A DNA stretch of 14,901 nucleotides from Nitrospinaceae bacterium (GTDB taxonomy: Bacteria; Nitrospinota; Nitrospinia; Nitrospinales; VA-1): the NCBI GenBank assembly GCA_029937655.1, contig JAPYPK010000030.1, positions 1 to 14,901 of the forward strand, read 5' to 3'. The notes below the pieces were generated by a model that saw only the letters and a list, made by a program, of their open reading frames with translations, was not told the origin of the DNA and made no database searches. Shown piece after piece: positions 6,968-14,742 of the stretch (positions are counted from its first letter, which is position 1; each line of letters begins with the position of its first letter). A program made the translations under genes and the position numbers.

Positions 6968-8432
6968 ATACATTTTTACTCGAATAGGGATTTCCTTATT
7001 TCTTTTGCTCACGTTTGGATTTTTAGTCCTTTACTTTGTTCATGAAGTAGCATTGCCAAGCGCTACTTTTGATGATTCCTTTATTCAGGCGGCACTTTTT
7101 TTTATATGCCTATTTATAGGAGTTTTTGCTTATGGATTAGTTGGTGAACAGAAATTCCATAATGCAGTGTATAAACTGATGAATATTCCAAGTGCTGTGG
7201 AGTCAGAAGAAGTTATTGATGGTTTTCAGGCGGTTCTTGATTTTACCTACTCTTCATATTTTTTACCTGGTAAAGGAAAGCGTTTGCGTGATGATGTTAT
7301 TTTGAAATTTGCAAATTATCTTTTGTTTGTTGGCCGTAAAGACGACAGAGCTCAAAAAATTTACCTAAAAGCTTTTCTTTTGAGGCCTGAAGATTCATCT
7401 TACCGTGCTCCATTGCTTTCCGTTTTTAAAGAAGATGATGATTTAACAAGCGAAGAAGTTGATCTGCTACTTGTTATACTCAAGGCTGGAGAATACAGGG
7501 ACAGTTCTATAGTCAATAACTTAGCCTCTTTATTTTTGAGAAAACATTTGTTTGTAAGTAAAACCGAGCCTATCTTTCTCGCGGCCTTAAAAAATAAAAG
7601 TGAGAACTCAAAAGAAATAGTGAATCTTGTATTAACCCAGCTTTTAAGAGCAAATCGATCAGACTCATTTGCGGTGAGATTTTATCTTGAAGCCTATCAG
7701 TTTGAGACGTCTGACAATTCGCAGGTTCTTGAAATGATTGCTTATGCTTACTGTAAAAAAACTTGGGAAGATGTTGATAAGGTTCTTCATCTAAAATGTG
7801 AGGAAGTATTCCAGAACCGTGATTCTAAATTTCGTATGGACATGCTAAGAAAAACAGCAGAGTTCAACCTGTCTAGCAGAATTCACCGATTAAAATTGCT
7901 CAACGAGAATGACCTGCGCCTATTGCGAAATCTAAAAGTTAAAATGGGGCTGTCCAAACCTTACTTTGACTTGCTTAGGGGAATAACCGTGAAATTTTTG
8001 GTTTTCGCGCGTTTCCTCGCCAACAAATTCCTCATGATTAGGACGTGGTTTTTTATTGTAGTCGTAATATTAATTACAAGTTTGATATATCGAGGGTGGC
8101 AGAGTCAGCAGGCAATAGTTTTAGGAGTTGAAGGTAAACTCATAGACCCTAAAGAAAAAAAAATCAGTGGCCTTGAAAAAACGCAAATCCATGCTTTGCA
8201 GGTGGCTGCTTTTACCTCATCTAAACAAGCCCGCGAGTTGATTAATTCGCTCAAAAAAAAGGGAGTGAGAGATGTTTATCAAGTAAGGACGAAAAGAAAA
8301 TCTGGGGAAATTTGGTATAAGATTCGCGTGGGACGTTTCGATTCAAAAGATAATGCGCAAATATTTGCCAGGCAGTTGATTGAACAAAAAACAATTAAAA
8401 ACTATTTTATAATTTCGCTATCTGTAAACTAG
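6951..8432 (+). CDS. Three-TM protein with cytoplasmic helical domain and C-terminal SPOR domain
   Basis: This is a 493-residue protein. Hydrophobic segments at about 11-31 and 45-63 form a hairpin. Residues 64-360 are a soluble, helix-rich region with a TPR/HEAT-like rhythm (DDRAQKIYLKAFLLRPED). A third TM lies at about 365-381 (TWFFIVVVILITSLIY). The end, about 412-490, is a SPOR domain (HALQVAAFTSSKQARELINS through IWYKIRVGRFDSKDNAQIFA). SPOR domains bind peptidoglycan lacking stem peptides, typically at division septa. An even number of TMs before the helical domain places it in the cytoplasm and the SPOR domain in the periplasm. The start overlaps the PBP1A end by 17 bases with no clear SD, suggesting coupled translation. 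It could link a cytoplasmic factor to septal wall synthesis. The middle region is unrecognised. Confidence 0.88.
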   Translation: MYQALKYIFTRIGISLFLLLTFGFLVLYFVHEVALPSATFDDSFIQAALFFICLFIGVFAYGLVGEQKFHNAVYKLMNIPSAVESEEVIDGFQAVLDFTYSSYFLPGKGKRLRDDVILKFANYLLFVGRKDDRAQKIYLKAFLLRPEDSSYRAPLLSVFKEDDDLTSEEVDLLLVILKAGEYRDSSIVNNLASLFLRKHLFVSKTEPIFLAALKNKSENSKEIVNLVLTQLLRANRSDSFAVRFYLEAYQFETSDNSQVLEMIAYAYCKKTWEDVDKVLHLKCEEVFQNRDSKFRMDMLRKTAEFNLSSRIHRLKLLNENDLRLLRNLKVKMGLSKPYFDLLRGITVKFLVFARFLANKFLMIRTWFFIVVVILITSLIYRGWQSQQAIVLGVEGKLIDPKEKKISGLEKTQIHALQVAAFTSSKQARELINSLKKKGVRDVYQVRTKRKSGEIWYKIRVGRFDSKDNAQIFARQLIEQKTIKNYFIISLSVN

Positions 8433-8518
8433 AAAGAATTGGATGTTTTAAGATCAAAGGATTGTCGAATTAGTGGGTAAATAGTTTTTCAATTTATTGC
8501 TAGAGAGTTTGATTTTTT

Positions 8519-9817
8519 ATGATGGATATTTCTTTTAATGATGATTATGCTAAAGAATTTGTTTCTAATTCAGAGATATGTTCTTTGCAGGAAAATGTTG
8601 ATCATTTGCATGCTGACTTGGAGAAAAAAACAGGGCAGGGAAGTGAATACCTTGGGTGGTTGCATTTGCCTTCTCGCACACCTTCCTCATTATTTGATTC
8701 AATTCTTTCTACTCAAAATGAAATAATAAGAAAATGCGATGCATTTGTTTGTATTGGTATCGGTGGTTCTTACTTAGGAGCTCGTGCGGCCATTTCTTTT
8801 TTGAGTTCGGTTGCTAGTAAAGAAGATACCCCTGAAATTTACTTTGCAGGACACACCATGTGTTCAGATTACCATGCAGAACTTCTCCGTGCTTTGGAAG
8901 GTAGGGAAGTTTGCATTAACTTGATATCAAAATCAGGGACTACTCTTGAATCAGCCATTGCATTTCGGTTGCTACGAAATTTCATGGAAAAAAAATATGG
9001 CAAAGAAGGTGCTAGTAGACGAATTATCGTAACTACCGAATCCAAAAAAAGCATGATAAACGATCTAGCTAAAGAGGAGGGTTATCTATCCTTCCATCTT
9101 CCAGAAGATGTGGGCGGCCGTTTTTCAGTCCTTACATCGGCTGGGTTGTTGCCCATTGCCATAGCTGGCATAGATATACGTGATTTTATGGACGGTGCTT
9201 TACTAGTTGAAAAAGAACTAACGAAGTCTTCTGATTTGTCCCTAAATACCGCTTATCTTTATGCTGCCTACCGCCACTTATTGTTCCAAAAGGGTAAAAC
9301 TATAGAACTCATGGCTGCATTTCATTCCTCTTTCGAGTATGTTTTGGAGTGGTGGAAGCAGCTTGTTGGGGAGAGCGAAGGCAAAGGAGGAAAAGGAATT
9401 TTTCCTTCCTCGGCTCACTACACAACTGACTTGCACTCTTTGGGGCAACGAGTTCAGGAGGGGACTCGCAACCTTTTTGAAACTTTTTTGTTAGTGGAAA
9501 AGTCATCAAAAGTTATTGAAATTGAGAGAAGTAATTTCGATAGAGATGGCCTTGGTTATCTTGAGGGAAAATCATTGGATTTTATTAACGAGAAAGCGTA
9601 CAAAGGTTCGGCGACTGCACATCTCGAAGGCGGCGTTCCTAACCTTGCCATAACTCTTAAGGAGCGTTCGGCCCATAATCTTGGCCAACTATTTTACTTT
9701 TTTGAACGCGCGGTGGCCATGACAGGATATTTGTCTGGAGTAAACCCATTCGATCAACCCGGTGTTGAATTTTATAAAAGAAATATGTTTCGTTTGCTAA
9801 ATAAACCTAGCCAATAA
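8519..9817 (+). CDS. pgi: Glucose-6-phosphate isomerase
   Basis: It interconverts glucose-6-phosphate and fructose-6-phosphate in the cytoplasm. The 432 residues match the shorter bacterial type (about 430-450) rather than the 550-residue E. coli type. Visible motifs: GIGGSYLGARAA (80-91), the phosphate-binding SKSGTT (137-142), GGRFS (199-203), QLVGESEGKGGKGIFP (281-296), TDLHSLGQRVQEG (303-315, with base catalyst Glu314), His368 in TAHLEGGVPN, and VNPFDQPGVEFYK (408-420, with Lys420). Two adjacent ATGs (8519, 8522) are possible; the nearest purine tract (GAGAG at 8503-8507) favours the first. It lies 86 bases after the SPOR gene, so it may have its own promoter, and 14 bases before the transaldolase gene, forming a sugar-phosphate pair. 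Confidence 0.96.
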   Translation: MMDISFNDDYAKEFVSNSEICSLQENVDHLHADLEKKTGQGSEYLGWLHLPSRTPSSLFDSILSTQNEIIRKCDAFVCIGIGGSYLGARAAISFLSSVASKEDTPEIYFAGHTMCSDYHAELLRALEGREVCINLISKSGTTLESAIAFRLLRNFMEKKYGKEGASRRIIVTTESKKSMINDLAKEEGYLSFHLPEDVGGRFSVLTSAGLLPIAIAGIDIRDFMDGALLVEKELTKSSDLSLNTAYLYAAYRHLLFQKGKTIELMAAFHSSFEYVLEWWKQLVGESEGKGGKGIFPSSAHYTTDLHSLGQRVQEGTRNLFETFLLVEKSSKVIEIERSNFDRDGLGYLEGKSLDFINEKAYKGSATAHLEGGVPNLAITLKERSAHNLGQLFYFFERAVAMTGYLSGVNPFDQPGVEFYKRNMFRLLNKPSQ

Positions 9818-9831
9818 GAAAGGTAAATAAA

Positions 9832-11073
9832 ATGACCACTGTTTCTAGTGAACTTGATGGCGTCATTCACGATATTGCTTGTATGGAGCTTGGGAATGAT
9901 CAGCCTGTATTTCAATCAGATCCAACTATGGCTCGATTCAAAGAAACTGGAACGGAGCTTTGGGTTGATACTGGTGATCTAGAGAAAGCCCAGTCAATTT
10001 GGAAGTCTGAATTTACCGCACTCACGACGAATAATACTTTGGCGAATCAGGTAGTTCAAACTGGGGTGATGGATGAAGTCATCCACCAAACTATTTCTCG
10101 ATTGAATGAAGTGGCCTCAGGCTTGACGGAAGAAGAGCGGGTTACGGAAGTTGGTTTTGTTATTAACTGTCGCATAGCTCTTCGATTGGTTCGAGCTTTT
10201 AAAACTAAGGTGAGCATTGAATTGCATCCATCTATGTCAAGAAATATTGGGAGGACGCTAGATTATGCTCGACGCTACTACCGTGTATGTCCGGAGTACT
10301 TTATTGTTAAAATTCCTTTGACACCCGAAGGGTACCTTTCGGTTAGGACGTTACGTAAAGAGGGAATGCCAATTAATTTTACCCTTGGTTTCTCAGCACG
10401 CCAAAACTACCTTGCAGCTCGGATGTCAAACCCTGATTTTGTTAATGTTTTTTTAGGAAGACTCAACCAGGTGGTTTCTGAAAACTCGGTAGGCGGAGGT
10501 GATTTAGTTGGTGAAAAGGTGACCTTGGCTACGCAAGATGCTCTTCTTAGAGCGCGCAAACAATACCCTGAAGTCGCCACAAGACTTATTGGTGCTAGTA
10601 TTAGGAGTGGTGAGCAGGTGGCTTTTCTTGCGGGGCTTGATGTTATGACTATTCCTCCGTCCGCTATGGAGGAATTTTTAAAAATGAAACATCCTGTTGG
10701 TACAATGAGTAGCAACATTGGAAAAGATATTAATCCAGGGATTGACTTCAGTCATCCTCATGGGCTTCGGTTCCAAAAACTGTGGGAGGTGCCTGATGCC
10801 TTTGTTCAATTTGTAGATGATCTGCTTGCTAGCACTACTTTGGATACTATGACCGGCGGTGAGATGGAATCTTTTTGTCGAGAGCGAAATGTTGACTTGT
10901 TTTATCCTTTTTCGCCTGAGGAACTTAAGAAAATATTCGATTTAGGGAAAATACCAAGGCTAGATGAGTGGTCCCAGGAAGTCGCTCTGGACGACCTTAT
11001 GACTCAATCTGCCTTACAATCTTTTTCAAAAGATCAAGCTGCATTGGATGATAGAATTAGATCCTTCTTGTGA
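9832..11073 (+). CDS. tal: Transaldolase, unusually long form
   Basis: It transfers a dihydroxyacetone unit between sugar phosphates in the non-oxidative pentose phosphate pathway. It has 413 residues, against about 317 for E. coli TalB and about 370 for cyanobacterial/actinobacterial forms. Motifs: LWVDTGDL (43-50), the family's Asn-Thr region as LTTNNTLANQ (64-73), IELHPSMSRN (129-138), Schiff-base Lys160 in YFIVKIPLTPEGY, INFTLGFSARQ (181-191), LIGASIRSG (252-260) and VMTIPPSAM (271-279). The extra length is spread over the N-terminus and an added helical C-terminus (about 330-413). AAAGG at 9820-9824 is the likely SD. It is 14 bases behind pgi and almost certainly co-transcribed. Family assignment is firm; the exact subgroup is not. 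Confidence 0.92.
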   Translation: MTTVSSELDGVIHDIACMELGNDQPVFQSDPTMARFKETGTELWVDTGDLEKAQSIWKSEFTALTTNNTLANQVVQTGVMDEVIHQTISRLNEVASGLTEEERVTEVGFVINCRIALRLVRAFKTKVSIELHPSMSRNIGRTLDYARRYYRVCPEYFIVKIPLTPEGYLSVRTLRKEGMPINFTLGFSARQNYLAARMSNPDFVNVFLGRLNQVVSENSVGGGDLVGEKVTLATQDALLRARKQYPEVATRLIGASIRSGEQVAFLAGLDVMTIPPSAMEEFLKMKHPVGTMSSNIGKDINPGIDFSHPHGLRFQKLWEVPDAFVQFVDDLLASTTLDTMTGGEMESFCRERNVDLFYPFSPEELKKIFDLGKIPRLDEWSQEVALDDLMTQSALQSFSKDQAALDDRIRSFL

Positions 11074-11115
11074 CACTTTGATGGCTTTAGATATAAATAT
11101 TCTCAATGTTTACGG

Positions 11116-11143
11116 TTAAGCCCCCTGCTTGGGGTAAATTTTT
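11116..11143 (+). terminator. Candidate rho-independent terminator after tal
   Basis: About 43 bases after the tal stop, CCCC (11121-11124) pairs with GGGG (11131-11134). Flanking TTA/TAA extends the stem across a two-base AG bulge, and five T follow (11139-11143). The stem is short but GC-rich and well placed to end the pgi-tal transcript. The remaining bases to argG (up to 11287) hold no recognisable gene and probably its promoter. Confidence 0.4.
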
Positions 11144-11287
11144 GAGTAGGCGTGATGTGATTTTTGCTACTTGTAACTTTCTTAAAATAAATATTGTTTG
11201 GAGTAACGATTAGTTATGTTTTTGAATAGAAGTTTTTTATGATTTGGGTTTGTACGCCATGATCTTCAATGAAAATAGAACGGATTT

Positions 11288-12508
11288 ATGATGAAAGTAA
11301 ATAAAATAGTATTAGCATATTCTGGAGGGTTGGACACCTCGGTGATCATCAAATGGCTCAAAGAGAAATACGATGCCGAAATTATTGCATTTGCTGCTGA
11401 CGTTGGTCAGGGGCAGGAACTTGACCCTGTCCGCGAAAAAGCTTTCGCAACAGGTGCGAGCGAAGTTTACATTGAAGACTTGAAAGAAGAGTTTGTTCGT
11501 GATTTTGTGTTTCCCATGCTTCGCGGCAACGCTTTTTATGAGGGAAATTACTTGCTAGGCACATCAATCGCGCGCCCATTAATTGCTAAGGAACAAATCC
11601 GCATTGCACAAAAATGTGGAGCTGACGGTGTCTCCCACGGTGCAACAGGAAAAGGGAACGACCAGGTTCGGTTTGAATTGGCATATATAGATTTGAACCC
11701 GGACATTAAAATTATTGCACCGTGGCGGGAATGGGACTTGACCTCAAGGAGTGTCCTTATGGACTATGCCAGAGAACACGATATACCCATTCCAGTTAGT
11801 AAGGATAAGCCTTACAGCATGGATCGTAACTTGTTTCATGTTAGTTATGAGGGAGGAATCCTTGAAGACCCTTGGACTGGGCCTGATGAAGATATGTTTA
11901 TGCTGAGCGTCTCTCCTGAGGCCGCACCAGATAAAGTAACGTTAATAGAAGTTGAATATGAACAAGGTAACCCTGTTGCATTAAACGGTGAACGGATGAG
12001 TCCTGCAACATTGCTTGCCAAGTTAAATGAATTTGGCGGGATGAATGGTATTGGGAGAGTGGATATAGTAGAAAACAGGTTTGTTGGTATGAAGTCACGT
12101 GGTGTTTATGAAACCCCTGGTGGCACAATTCTACATGTTGCTCATCGTGCAGTTGAATCGATTACCATGGATCGGGAGGTTATGTTCCTACGCGACTCCT
12201 TAATCCCTTCATATGCTAAGATGATTTACAATGGATTCTGGTATTCTCCAGAACGGGTTCTTCTTCAAAAGACGATCGATGAGTCTCAGAAAACAGTTAC
12301 AGGAACAGCTCGGCTCAAACTTTATAAAGGAAGTTGTACAGTGGAGGGAAGAAAGTCGATCAATTCACTTTACGATCAGAATGTGGTTACTTTTGAAGAA
12401 GGAGATGGCTATCGTCAAGATGATGCGGATGGATTTATACGACTTAATGCACTTCGATTAAAAATGTATTCCAAGGTCTATGATTCTAAGGTAGATAAAA
12501 ATAAATAA
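11288..12508 (+). CDS. argG: Argininosuccinate synthase
   Basis: It joins citrulline and aspartate using ATP to give argininosuccinate, the penultimate step of arginine synthesis, in the cytoplasm. The 406 residues match the usual length. The ATP-pyrophosphatase signature AYSGGLDTS is at 10-18 and the second family signature GATGKGNDQVRFE at 118-130. Further conserved blocks include APWREWDL, SMDRNLFHVSYEGG, LEDPW and the ESITMDRE region. Two ATGs are adjacent (11288, 11291) with a weak purine SD, so either may start it. It is preceded by 214 non-coding bases, suggesting its own promoter. The following secreted protein is 23 bases downstream and probably in the same transcript. argH is not present in this window. 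Confidence 0.97.
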   Translation: MMKVNKIVLAYSGGLDTSVIIKWLKEKYDAEIIAFAADVGQGQELDPVREKAFATGASEVYIEDLKEEFVRDFVFPMLRGNAFYEGNYLLGTSIARPLIAKEQIRIAQKCGADGVSHGATGKGNDQVRFELAYIDLNPDIKIIAPWREWDLTSRSVLMDYAREHDIPIPVSKDKPYSMDRNLFHVSYEGGILEDPWTGPDEDMFMLSVSPEAAPDKVTLIEVEYEQGNPVALNGERMSPATLLAKLNEFGGMNGIGRVDIVENRFVGMKSRGVYETPGGTILHVAHRAVESITMDREVMFLRDSLIPSYAKMIYNGFWYSPERVLLQKTIDESQKTVTGTARLKLYKGSCTVEGRKSINSLYDQNVVTFEEGDGYRQDDADGFIRLNALRLKMYSKVYDSKVDKNK

Positions 12509-12531
12509 ATTCAACCAACTCATTCCTAGCA

Positions 12532-14523
12532 ATGAAATCTAAAGTCAGTTCTTTTTTTTGTGAAACATTTTTCTTCACTTTGGTTTTTCTTTTTGCCTTT
12601 AATGTGTCAGCTGCAGAACGTGACGCACTCCCACCCCACCCTCTTAATCCTTTTTTGGAAGCTGAACATTTATATTACTCAGGCGACTTTGATAAAGCGC
12701 AACTTCTTTATCAAAATTACCTTAATGGAAAACCAAGTATAGACCGTGGTAATGCTGCACTTTACCGACTGGGTACTATTCATCAGAAAAATTTTTCATG
12801 TGCGACGGCTCTACGTTACTACAAGATGGTTTTGAATCGTTCGCCAGCTTTAGAGTTGACTCATGATGCGAAATTTGGTCAGGCACAATGCTTGTTCGAA
12901 CTTGAGCAGCATGATGAAGCAGAAGCTTCCTTGAAAGAGATTGTGTTTTCTCACCCCGACGCTAAAAAAAAATGGGAGGCCAAAATATACCTTGGACGGT
13001 TGGATGAAAAACGTCTTGATTACAAAAAAGCGATTGAAAAGCTCAAGGCTATTTATTCTCAAAGTAAAGATAAAGCTATCCATGATCAGGCAAAAGAGTT
13101 GATTCGTCAGATTGTCACAAAAAACCTGAACAAGGTTATGTTAATCAGGTTTTCAAAAATGTATTCTTCTGGTTTTCCATTAGACCAAATATTATTAAGA
13201 TTGATTTCAATTTATCGTGACGAGCGTGACCTGGAGGAATTGCAAAAAACAATCACCAGATTTTTGCAACTATTTCCAGAGAAGCTTGAGCGTTTAGCAC
13301 TTGAGTCCACGCTAAAACAAATTGAGGAAAATAAGAAAAATAAATTGCGCCTTGGATTAGTTTTGCCGTTGACTGGGAAAATGTCTTTGACTGGGCAGCA
13401 AGTGCTTCAAGGGGTTCAACTGGCAGTGAATGAATCTAGTTTAACATATCAAGGAGAAGAGCTTGAAACAGTTGTTAAAAACTCAGCATCGGCGCCTATA
13501 GAGCAGTTAGTTGAAAAACTTGCTACCGACCCTAGCGTGATTGGTGTTGTGGGACCTGTCTTGAGCGACTCTGTAAGAAATTTGGTCTCAATTGCAGATA
13601 GATATCACTTGCCGATGATGACACCTACCGCGTCTTCTTCTGGACTCGCAGAATTGAGTCCTTATATCTTTCGGAATGCTGTTACACGTGAACTTCAAGG
13701 GAAATATATTGCTGAATACGCTGTTAATAGATTGAGGTTGCGCAGATTTGTTATTCTCCATCCTTCAGAGGAATTTGGTTTCGAACTTACAGACGTCTTT
13801 GTTAAGGAAGTGGAATCCTTAGGAGGAGAAGTTGTTTCCGTGATCCCTTATGATCGCTCGCAAACTGACTTTAAAAAGCAAATTCGTGAAATTGGTGGTA
13901 TTGACGATGATGGCCTTCGAAAATTTGTTAATGATCAAGCAAAAAATTATGTGGAGTCAAAACCGTTAGGACAGAATAGCCAAATGTCTAGGCCTTTAGT
14001 GGAGATGGGACTCTGGTCAGGAGATGAGGTGCAGAATTTAAAAGTATCATTAGAATTAAGTTATGACGCTATATTTTTGCCAGGTTTTTACGATAAAATT
14101 GGACTTATCGTTCCACAGTTAGTTTTTTATAATATAGATACGGCAACGCTACTTGGCGCTAGTGGATGGAACTCCCCAGAATTGACAAAAATGACCGGTA
14201 AATATATGCGGGAGGGATACTTTGTTGATGGTTTTTTCCCCGAGTCAAAAAGGCCTGAAGTGGTCAAGTTTGTAAGAGAATATAAAAATACTTTTGGGGA
14301 GGACCCTACACTATTATCCGCCCAGGCTTACGATGCTGCAAAAATGTTCCTCAAAACGATTCATTCAGGAGCAAAAAATCGTCTTCAAGTAAAAAAAGGA
14401 TTGCTGAAAATAAGGCGTTTTCAGGGAGTTTCAGGGGAAACTACAATTTTACCCACCGGCGAAGCAGAAAAAAAGTTGTTCACAATGAAAATTGTAAAAA
14501 AGAAAGTGGTTGAGGCTAATTAA
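12532..14523 (+). CDS. Secreted TPR-like plus periplasmic-binding-domain protein (LpoA-like / branched-chain amino acid receptor fold)
   Basis: This is a 663-residue exported protein. Residues 1-27 are a signal peptide (KSK basic start, FFFTLVFLFAF core, cleavage probably after VSA). No lipobox cysteine follows, so it is predicted soluble periplasmic rather than lipidated. Residues about 40-265 form helical TPR-like repeats (AEHLYYSGDFDKAQLLYQNY; GQAQCLFELEQHDEAEASL). From 272 it has a type I periplasmic-binding fold: LRLGLVLPLTGKMSLTGQQV, VIGVVGPVLSDSVRNL, PMMTPTASSSGLAE, RRFVILHPSEEFG, YDAIFLPGFYDK and LSAQAYDAAKMFL. TPR followed by LIVBP-like is the layout of LpoA, activator of PBP1A in gammaproteobacteria. 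A solute receptor is the alternative, but no transporter genes are nearby. It has no clear SD and lies 23 bases after argG. Confidence 0.87.
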   Translation: MKSKVSSFFCETFFFTLVFLFAFNVSAAERDALPPHPLNPFLEAEHLYYSGDFDKAQLLYQNYLNGKPSIDRGNAALYRLGTIHQKNFSCATALRYYKMVLNRSPALELTHDAKFGQAQCLFELEQHDEAEASLKEIVFSHPDAKKKWEAKIYLGRLDEKRLDYKKAIEKLKAIYSQSKDKAIHDQAKELIRQIVTKNLNKVMLIRFSKMYSSGFPLDQILLRLISIYRDERDLEELQKTITRFLQLFPEKLERLALESTLKQIEENKKNKLRLGLVLPLTGKMSLTGQQVLQGVQLAVNESSLTYQGEELETVVKNSASAPIEQLVEKLATDPSVIGVVGPVLSDSVRNLVSIADRYHLPMMTPTASSSGLAELSPYIFRNAVTRELQGKYIAEYAVNRLRLRRFVILHPSEEFGFELTDVFVKEVESLGGEVVSVIPYDRSQTDFKKQIREIGGIDDDGLRKFVNDQAKNYVESKPLGQNSQMSRPLVEMGLWSGDEVQNLKVSLELSYDAIFLPGFYDKIGLIVPQLVFYNIDTATLLGASGWNSPELTKMTGKYMREGYFVDGFFPESKRPEVVKFVREYKNTFGEDPTLLSAQAYDAAKMFLKTIHSGAKNRLQVKKGLLKIRRFQGVSGETTILPTGEAEKKLFTMKIVKKKVVEAN

Positions 14524-14689
14524 CGTAAACGACTATCTGTTTTTAGGGATTCTCGCAGTAGAACCAGAGGGTATAAAACATAACTATCAGGTTGTTCTGT
14601 CCCGCAAATTGTTTAACCCTATTAAACTCGAAGCGAACTGTCCGCATATCGAAACAATTTTCAACATACTGTTACTAGATTCTGATTAA
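14510..14689 (+). CDS. Possible 59-residue small protein overlapping the end of the LpoA-like gene
   Basis: A +1-shifted frame with TTG at 14510 runs 59 codons to TAA 14687-14689, overlapping the previous gene by 14 bases. The product (starting MRLINVNDYLFLGILAVEPE, ending FNILLLDSD) reads like a folded protein, with alternating hydrophobic residues and VVLSRKLFNPIKLE in the middle. It fills most of the 219-base gap before the next gene. Against it: a non-ATG start, a weak SD (only GAAAG/GTGG purines), and all asparagines coded AAC, unlike its neighbours. I recognise no family. Confidence 0.35.
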   Translation: MRLINVNDYLFLGILAVEPEGIKHNYQVVLSRKLFNPIKLEANCPHIETIFNILLLDSD

Positions 14690-14742
14690 TTGGACAACTT
14701 AAAATAATTATGTGATTGTTACCTTTTTCCAATCTCAATGTT

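Noticed and set aside
10407..10718. 103-codon minus-strand open frame inside tal
   Set aside because: It is wholly antisense to a clear transaldolase gene, has no supporting SD or recognisable content, and is a shadow frame.
11269..11304. 11-codon frame overlapping the argG start, considered as an attenuator leader peptide
   Set aside because: It has one Arg codon, no run of Arg codons, and no terminator/antiterminator pair between it and argG.
4011..14523. Reading the LpoA-like gene and the PBP1A cluster as one operon
   Set aside because: pgi, tal and argG lie between, with a candidate terminator after tal and a 214-base gap before argG. A functional link remains possible but a shared transcript is unlikely.
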